64,000 nucleotides of DNA. Source: Allobosea sp. LC85. Its GTDB lineage: Bacteria > Pseudomonadota > Alphaproteobacteria > Rhizobiales > Beijerinckiaceae. This document shows, in pieces, positions 59,246 to 64,000 of this stretch (the stretch's first letter is position 1; every line of letters starts with the position of its first letter). The notes below the pieces were generated by a model that was given only the letters and a program-made list of their open reading frames with translations, was not told the DNA's origin and ran no database searches. The DNA lies in assembly GCF_000735605.1 (NCBI RefSeq), contig NZ_JPKG01000056.1, positions 37,151 to 101,150 of the forward strand, written 5' to 3'. A program made the translations under genes and the position numbers.

Positions 59246-60826
59246 ATGACCACAAGACGCGGATTTCTTGCCGGTATGGCGACGGCGCTGAGCATGCCAT
59301 CGATCGTGCGGGCACAAGGTGCCTCGGTTCTCAAATTCGCTCCGCAGTCCGACGTGGCGATCCTCGACCCGATCATGAGCGTGTCCTACGTCACGCGAAA
59401 TCACGCGCTGATGATCTTCGACACGCTCTACGGAGCCGACGAGCACAACCGCGCCCAGCCGCAGATGGTGGAGGGCCATCTCGTGGAGCAGAACGGCCTT
59501 CAGTGGACGCTTACCCTTCGCGAAGGCCTGCGCTTCCACGACGGGACCCCGGTGCTCGCCCGTGATGTGGTCGCAAGCCTGAAAAGGTGGTGGAAGCGCG
59601 ACAATGTGGGCCAGGTTCTGGCGGCGATCACGGACGAACTCTCGGCCGTTTCGGACCGTGCCGTCCGGTTCCGGCTCAAGGCTCCGTTCCCGATGCTGCC
59701 CGACGCGCTCGGGAAATTCGGCACCAACAACGCGGTGATCATGCCCGAGCGACTCGCGCTGACGGAGCCTACGGCTCAGGTCACGGAGATGGTCGGCAGT
59801 GGCCCCTATCGCTTCGTCCCTGGAGAGAGGGTGCCAGGCAGCCGCCTCGTTTACGAGAAATTCGCAGGTTATGTGCCGCGTCAGAGCGGGCAGACGAGTG
59901 CCTTGGCTGGTCCGAAGATCGCCCATTTCGACCGGGTCGAGTGGCTGGTCATGCCGGACGTCGCCACGGCTGCCTCTGCCCTTCAGACAGGAGAGATCGA
60001 TTGGTGGGAGCAGCCTGCTTCCGACTACTGGGACCTGCTTGCAGCGAGAGGGAACGTCAAGCTGGACCTGATTGACACCTTCGGATCAGCCGGTGTCATC
60101 CGCTTCAACTTCCTGCAGGGGCCGACGAGCGAGGCGCTCGTGCGGCGAGCCGCGCTGGCAGCGATCAGTCAGAAAGACGTCATGACCGCCGTCATCGGCG
60201 AGGATCCCAAGCACTGGAGGGACAAGGTCGGCTATTTCCTTCCCGATACGCCGATGGCGAGCAAGGTCGGTCTCGACGCATTGAGGGAGCCGCCGGACAG
60301 GGGGGCGGCTCGGCGCCTGCTCAAGGAAGCCGGCTACAAGGGAGAGCCGCTGGTCTACCTCGTCCCCGGTGACATCGCCACGCTCAAGGTCCAGGGCGAG
60401 GTCGTCACCGACGCCTTGAAGCAGGCCGGTTTCAATATCGACATGCAGGTGATGGACTGGGGCACGGTGCTCGCCCGCGCCAATAACCGTCAGTCTCCCG
60501 ACAAAGGCGGCTGGCACCTGGTCGGAACCTTCACCGCTGGAGTCGGCCTGCTCAATCCTTCGAGCAACAATTTCCTCCGCGGCAGCGGCACCTCCGCGAT
60601 CTTCGGCTGGTCCGACATCCCACGTCTCGAGGAGTTGCGCATGGACTGGTTCCGCGCACCGGATGAAAAGACACAGGCCACGATCTGCGCCGACATCCAG
60701 CGTGTCGCCTTCGAAACGGTGCCCTACGCGCCGACGGGCCTGTACTTCCAGCAGACGGCCTATCGCAGCAACCTGACGGGCGTGCAGAAGGGCCTGCCGC
60801 TGTTCTACGGAGTGCGCAGGGTATGA
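59246..60826 (+). CDS. ABC transporter substrate-binding protein, family 5 (peptide/opine type), orphan
   Basis: Encodes 526 aa from the ATG at 59246, with an AGAGGGG ribosome-binding site and a Tat-type signal (MTTRRGFLAGMATALSMPSI, cleavage after VRAQ). It has LMIFDTLYGADEH near residue 60, LREGLRFHDGTPVLARDVVA around residue 90, and MVGSGPYRFVPGERVPGSRL around residue 180. It is the same length as the receptor at 4192-5772 and shares many segments with it, for example YEKFAGYVPR. No permease or ATPase gene adjoins. Its stop overlaps the serine hydrolase start (ATGA). The ligand should be a precursor for the AtuA-like and hydrolase proteins. Confidence 0.92.
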   Translation: MTTRRGFLAGMATALSMPSIVRAQGASVLKFAPQSDVAILDPIMSVSYVTRNHALMIFDTLYGADEHNRAQPQMVEGHLVEQNGLQWTLTLREGLRFHDGTPVLARDVVASLKRWWKRDNVGQVLAAITDELSAVSDRAVRFRLKAPFPMLPDALGKFGTNNAVIMPERLALTEPTAQVTEMVGSGPYRFVPGERVPGSRLVYEKFAGYVPRQSGQTSALAGPKIAHFDRVEWLVMPDVATAASALQTGEIDWWEQPASDYWDLLAARGNVKLDLIDTFGSAGVIRFNFLQGPTSEALVRRAALAAISQKDVMTAVIGEDPKHWRDKVGYFLPDTPMASKVGLDALREPPDRGAARRLLKEAGYKGEPLVYLVPGDIATLKVQGEVVTDALKQAGFNIDMQVMDWGTVLARANNRQSPDKGGWHLVGTFTAGVGLLNPSSNNFLRGSGTSAIFGWSDIPRLEELRMDWFRAPDEKTQATICADIQRVAFETVPYAPTGLYFQQTAYRSNLTGVQKGLPLFYGVRRV

Positions 60827-61974
60827 GTGCCGACAACGCACAGCCGCACCAGCACGTTCCGCGTGGCGAGGATTTCCTGCTGCTCTCGCCGACCTGGCAG
60901 GCCTATGCCTATCGCAATGTCGACAGCATGTTCGCAACGCGCAAAATCGCGCGGGGCGAGCGCGCCTTTCCCCTCGCGCGTGGCCCGGAGGTCGCCTCGG
61001 AATACGAGCTCGGCGGCGAAATTCGCGGCGTCGAGGATTACATCCACCGAACCAATGTCGCCGGGCTTCTGGTGCTGCAGGGTGACACCATCCGGCTCGA
61101 GCGCTACGCGCTCGGGCTGGAGGAGCACCTGCGCTGGTCGTCCATGTCGATGATCAAGTCGCTGACCTCGACGCTCGTCGGCGCCGCCCTCCAGGACGGT
61201 GCCATCGCCAGCCTCGACGACGCGGTCTCGCGCTATCTGCCGACGCTGCTCGGCAGCGCCTACGATGCAGTCAGCGTCCGCGACCTCATCACCATGTCGT
61301 CCGGCGTTGACTGGAACGAGGATTACACCGATCGCAACTCGCATGTGAACCGCTACAGCAAATCCCTCGGCGACAAGGTCCCCGGCGGCGTCCTGGCGCT
61401 GATGCGGAGCGTGCGCAACCTGCACCCACCGGGCACGCACTTCAATTACAACACCGGCGATACCTATGTCCTCGGCGCGCTGCTTTCGGCGGCGACCGGA
61501 CAGACACTGGCTGACTACATGTCGGCCAAGGTGTGGTCGCGGTTCGGCATGGAGTTCGACGCCTTCTATACGCTCGAATCCGAAGGCGGTCAGGAGATCG
61601 GCGGCAGCCGCGCCGGCATGGCGCTGCGGGACTTCGGCCGGTTCGGTCTCTTCCTGCTCCGGGGAGGGCTGACCGCCGGCGAACGTATCCTTCCCGATGG
61701 ATGGCTCGACGCCGCAGGCTCTCGCATGTTCACGCTCGATCCGTCGACGAACACCTACGGGGCCGATGGATACGGCTACAGTTGGTGGATCGATCCGGAC
61801 GGCGCCATGGTCGCGTCCGGCTTCGCCGGTCAGACGCTCTACCTCAATCGCCAAGCGGACGTCGTCATCGTCACCTTGTCATGCCATCCGCAGCCACCAT
61901 TCGCTGTGAGTTACGGCATCGACTACAAGGCCGAACGCTTCGCGTTCAAAAGGGCCGTGCTCAGCAATCTATGA
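60823..61974 (+). CDS. serine hydrolase, beta-lactamase class C / NylB-like family
   Basis: Encodes 383 aa. The nucleophile tetrad SxxK is SMIK at residues 109-112 within RWSSMSMIKSLTST, followed by VRDLITMSSGVDWNED around residue 155, the YxN-like catalytic Tyr in HFNYNTGDTYVLGAL around residue 207, and GYGYSWWID around residue 310. There is no signal peptide, so it acts in the cytoplasm, unlike true beta-lactamases. NylB-type relatives cleave amide bonds in small oligomers such as 6-aminohexanoate dimers, and others are esterases. Coupled to a peptide-type receptor, it most likely hydrolyses the imported amide or ester. Confidence 0.9.
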   Translation: MSADNAQPHQHVPRGEDFLLLSPTWQAYAYRNVDSMFATRKIARGERAFPLARGPEVASEYELGGEIRGVEDYIHRTNVAGLLVLQGDTIRLERYALGLEEHLRWSSMSMIKSLTSTLVGAALQDGAIASLDDAVSRYLPTLLGSAYDAVSVRDLITMSSGVDWNEDYTDRNSHVNRYSKSLGDKVPGGVLALMRSVRNLHPPGTHFNYNTGDTYVLGALLSAATGQTLADYMSAKVWSRFGMEFDAFYTLESEGGQEIGGSRAGMALRDFGRFGLFLLRGGLTAGERILPDGWLDAAGSRMFTLDPSTNTYGADGYGYSWWIDPDGAMVASGFAGQTLYLNRQADVVIVTLSCHPQPPFAVSYGIDYKAERFAFKRAVLSNL

Positions 61975-62017
61975 ACTGAAGCCCAGAAGCGGACATAGGC
62001 GAGGTCCGTTATGGGTC

Positions 62018-62052
62018 ACAAACGCCCGTCGCCCGTCCGGGGACAATGCGCC
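62018..62052. repeat. 35-bp dispersed repeat, copy 2
   Basis: ACAAACGCCCGTCGC begins the block; it matches 3813-3847 with three differences in 35 bases and in the same orientation. It starts 44 bases after the serine hydrolase stop. Confidence 0.7.
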
Positions 62053-62168
62053 ACAGGACCAAGCCGCTCTCGCGGCAGGGTGCTGCAGGACTGTCAGCAC
62101 TGAGATTTCGCCATGTGAGGCGCTGCATCCGAGGATTTCGGGGTTTCCCCTGATCCTCGGAGAGCCCC

Positions 62169-62331
62169 ATGACCGAGCTTGCCGCCGTCAGCCCGCTACG
62201 CCAGCGGATGATCGAGGACATGACGATCCGCCCAGGGGGCGGCTCAGTAAGATCGACTGTCACACGACTGCATCCTCTTCGGGGCGCCGCCGAACAGCCG
62301 CTGGGCCTTCGAAGACGGCTCCTCAGTTAAA
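62169..62331 (+). pseudogene. truncated tyrosine recombinase/integrase N-terminus
   Basis: The frame starts MTELAAVSPLRQRMIEDMTI, the familiar beginning of tyrosine recombinases found in rhizobial mobile elements (normally followed by RNLSPATQxSY). After IR the match stops abruptly and the frame continues with unrelated residues to a TAA at 62329-62331. The core-binding and catalytic domains are absent, so this is a fragment of an element that has been mostly lost. Confidence 0.65.
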
Positions 62332-62407
62332 GACCGCCAACGACAGCGCCTGGCCCATAGCTGGGCGCTCGACGGCGCCGGCATCGTCCTGAGGTCGATC
62401 TTGGGCG

Positions 62408-62908
62408 TCAGGCGTAGGCGCCGGCCGAATAGGTCAGCTCATAGCTGTGGCTGTAGATCTCGATGATGTTGCCAAACGGGTCTTCCATATAGACCATACG
62501 ATAGGGCTTCTCGCCGGGGAAATATTCCCGGACAGGCATGCGCCGCTTGCCGCCGGCCGCGACGATCTTTTCCGCCAGCCCTTCGACGTCGGGGTCCTGG
62601 ACGCAGAAATGGAAGATGCCGCTCTTCCAGTATTCGAAATTGTTCTCAGGGCGCTCGGCATTGGGAAACTCGAAGATTTCCACGCCGACGCGATCACCCG
62701 TCGACAGATGAGCGATGCGGAATGAGCCCCATTTCTCGCCGAACACATCGCTGCACATGATGCCGATCGCGGACTTGTCTTCCGTGATCGTCGTCGGCGG
62801 CATGATCAGATACCAGCCCATGACGTCGGTGTAGAATTTGACAGCCTTATCGAGGTCCGTGACCGACAGGCCAATATGAGAGAACGTGCGGGGGTAGACG
62901 TCAGACAT
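62408..62908 (-). CDS. VOC family (glyoxalase / extradiol-dioxygenase fold) protein
   Basis: Encodes 166 aa. The first module starts FSHIGLSVTDLDKAVKFYTD with a His metal ligand, GVEIFEFPNAERP follows around residue 75, the second His is in GIFHFCVQDPDVEGLAEKI around residue 97, and the terminal Glu ligand is in YMEDPFGNIIEIYSHSYE. All three ligands of the metal site appear present. Related proteins act as lyases or ring-cleaving dioxygenases. It is divergent from the LysR gene at 63004, which probably controls it. The substrate is unknown. Confidence 0.9.
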   Translation of the reverse strand: MSDVYPRTFSHIGLSVTDLDKAVKFYTDVMGWYLIMPPTTITEDKSAIGIMCSDVFGEKWGSFRIAHLSTGDRVGVEIFEFPNAERPENNFEYWKSGIFHFCVQDPDVEGLAEKIVAAGGKRRMPVREYFPGEKPYRMVYMEDPFGNIIEIYSHSYELTYSAGAYA

Positions 62909-62961
62909 GGTGCGCTCCGTGCAAATGATGCCAACGGTCTAGCTAGGATTGATATGGTATA

Positions 62962-62992
62962 ATGAGAATTGTCATTGGATTATCGTTCTCAT
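62962..62992. promoter_or_regulatory. inverted repeat between VOC and LysR genes, candidate operator
   Basis: ATGAGAA (62962-62968) and TTCTCAT (62986-62992) are inverted repeats, and ATGAGAATTGTCAT (62962-62975) is itself partly symmetric. They lie in the AT-rich 95-base region between divergent genes, as expected for a LysR binding site. Symmetry and location are the only evidence. Confidence 0.45.
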
Positions 62993-63003
62993 AAAATATC
63001 ATT

Positions 63004-63888
63004 ATGATGCACCCTCAATGGCTTCGCAGCTTCGTTGCTCTGGTCGACCACGGCTCCTTCACGCGGGCGGCCGATCACCTCGACCTGACGCAGGCGGGCG
63101 TCAGCCAGCATGTCGGGCGGCTCGAACAGGAACTCGGGCCGCTCGTGCTGCGACGTCCACGCAATCTCGAACTGACGCCGGCCGGCCGCGCCTTACTGGA
63201 CTATTGCCGGGAGGTGGGCGCGGCCGAGGAGCATCTGCGGCATCGTCTTTCCGCCGCCGACGAGAAGCGCGGCGAAATCAGCCTGATCAGTCCGGGCAGC
63301 ATCGGTCTTACGCTTTATCCACGGCTGCTTGCGCTTCAGGAAAAACATCCGGGCCTTTCGATCCGGCACCGCTTCGCGCCAACGCAGGAAGTGGTGGAAG
63401 CCGTCCTCTCCAGCCGCTTCGAGCTGGGGCTGGTGACGATCCGACCGGATGATCCGCGCCTCGCCGTCGAGAAATTCGCCGAGGAGCCTCTGGAGCTGAT
63501 CGCGCCCGCAGGGGAAAGGGTGGAAAACTGGGAGGATCTACAGAGGCTCGGCTTCATCGACCATCCGGACGGCGAGGCGATGGCGACGCGGCTCTTGCGG
63601 GCGCGTTTTCCCGGAAATCCCGGCCTGCACGGCCTTCGCCGCAGCGGCTTCACCAACCAGATTGCCCTGATCCTCGAACCTGTCTCGCGAGGACTGGGTT
63701 TCACTGTATTGCCCCAGCATGCGCGAGAGTCGTTCGCTCAACCGGAGAAAATCCAGGTCGTTCCGGGAAAACGCGAGGTCTGCGATACGCTTTGGCTTAT
63801 CCATCGTGCCGAATGGCCATTGAGCAGGCGTGCACGGCTGATGCTAGACCGTCGGACGTTTAATCGTACGCATACCCGGCATGTTTGA
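63004..63888 (+). CDS. LysR family transcriptional regulator with a C-terminus overlapping an IS element
   Basis: Encodes 294 aa (start ATG at 63004 or the next codon). The DNA-binding domain is MHPQWLRSFVALVDHGSFTR, then AADHLDLTQAGVSQHVGRLE, with LVLRRPRNLELTPAG as the wing; the effector domain begins GEISLISPGSIGLTLYPRLL around residue 95. The natural end of related regulators lies around WPLSRRARLML. The residual codons TFNRTHTRHV fall inside the transposase gene end on the other strand (63860 onward), so the last 10-15 residues appear to come from an inserted element. The domain is otherwise complete and the protein may work. The likely target is the divergent VOC gene. Confidence 0.9.
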   Translation: MMHPQWLRSFVALVDHGSFTRAADHLDLTQAGVSQHVGRLEQELGPLVLRRPRNLELTPAGRALLDYCREVGAAEEHLRHRLSAADEKRGEISLISPGSIGLTLYPRLLALQEKHPGLSIRHRFAPTQEVVEAVLSSRFELGLVTIRPDDPRLAVEKFAEEPLELIAPAGERVENWEDLQRLGFIDHPDGEAMATRLLRARFPGNPGLHGLRRSGFTNQIALILEPVSRGLGFTVLPQHARESFAQPEKIQVVPGKREVCDTLWLIHRAEWPLSRRARLMLDRRTFNRTHTRHV

Positions 63889-64000
63889 AGAGGTTTTGGC
63901 ACTCTTGCGGCTTGAATAGGTCGCAGATGTTGCCGACGGCCTTCCAGAGCGCATCGAAGGTTCTGGCCTGCGCCTTTCGGAGATGCGCCTTGAGCTTGGC
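63860..64000 (-). mobile_element. 3' end of an IS630-type transposase gene (runs off the right edge)
   Basis: On the reverse strand the frame from 64000 reads AKLKAHLRKAQARTFDALWK then AVGNICDLFKPQECQNLF and KHAGYAYD before the stop at 63860-63862. This is the conserved C-terminal end of IS630-family transposases (DDE enzymes; the catalytic part would be right of the window). It overlaps the LysR gene by 29 bases. A TA at 63845-63846, the dinucleotide these elements target, may mark the insertion boundary. Confidence 0.75.

Larger units (their letters stand above)
61975..62407. other. intergenic region with a repeat and a recombinase remnant
   Basis: Contains the second copy of the 35-bp repeat (62018-62052) and the truncated recombinase start at 62169, both listed separately. 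No complete gene is present in these 433 bases. The sequence from about 62230 to 62400 may be further remnant of a mobile element, but I cannot identify it. Confidence 0.45.

Overview
The window looks like a chromosomal segment of a GC-rich alphaproteobacterium of the order Hyphomicrobiales (Rhizobiales). A Bosea-like soil or rhizosphere organism is my best guess, from the density of solute-binding-protein transport systems, the Tat-type signal peptides, and several dispersed palindromic repeat families of a kind I associate with Bosea, Methylobacterium and Bradyrhizobium. The genus is inference; there is no rRNA or other marker gene here. I saw no tRNA, rRNA or CRISPR array.

Layout. 1-3.6 kb: start of tex (runs off the left edge), an unrecognised ORF, rfbD and a stump of rfbC. 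4.2-7.3 kb: an orphan family-5 (peptide-type) binding protein translationally coupled to an M81/MlrC-type metallopeptidase. 7.4-8.4 kb: a Nudix hydrolase and a repeat-rich gap. 8.4-14.3 kb (minus): a glycerol-phosphate-type ABC importer (ATPase, binding protein, two permeases) followed without a gap by an endonuclease/exonuclease/phosphatase-fold enzyme and an inositol-monophosphatase-type enzyme. 14.8-18.1 kb (plus): FMN 2-hydroxyacid oxidase, ketopantoate-reductase-like enzyme and an orphan TRAP binding protein. 18.6-29.0 kb (minus): a nine-gene catabolic operon (Ldh2-type dehydrogenase, Fe-alcohol dehydrogenase, aldehyde dehydrogenase, enolase-superfamily enzyme, complete Dpp/Opp importer) with a divergent FadR-type GntR regulator and a 12-bp palindrome between them.

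30.2-45.6 kb: a nitrogen-scavenging block with a hydantoinase, a hydantoin-racemase-like enzyme, an M20 N-carbamoyl amidohydrolase, another orphan family-5 binding protein, a LysR regulator, a second amidohydrolase, a PuuE/PgdA-like deacetylase or imidase, a polar amino acid ABC importer with two binding proteins, a quinone oxidoreductase and an M24 peptidase. Together these could take up cyclic or N-capped amino-acid derivatives, open them and release amino acids. 45.7-51.4 kb: small secreted, membrane or unknown proteins among dispersed repeats, a TrpX-like binding protein, a DHFR-like reductase and an NmrA-type protein. 51.7-56.6 kb: cytochrome P450, MFS exporter, VOC protein, small cysteine-rich protein and a frameshifted SnoaL-like gene. 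56.6-62 kb: a LysR gene divergent from an AtuA/DUF1446 protein, its small partner, a third orphan family-5 binding protein and a serine hydrolase. 62-64 kb: a recombinase remnant, a VOC protein, a LysR gene, and the tail of an IS630-type transposase that appears to supply the last LysR codons.

The most distinctive theme is three related family-5 binding proteins (two of identical length), each beside a different hydrolase set and none beside its own permease genes. No phage or conjugative machinery was seen. Decay is visible in rfbC, a fasciclin-domain fragment, the SnoaL-like gene and a tyrosine-recombinase fragment.
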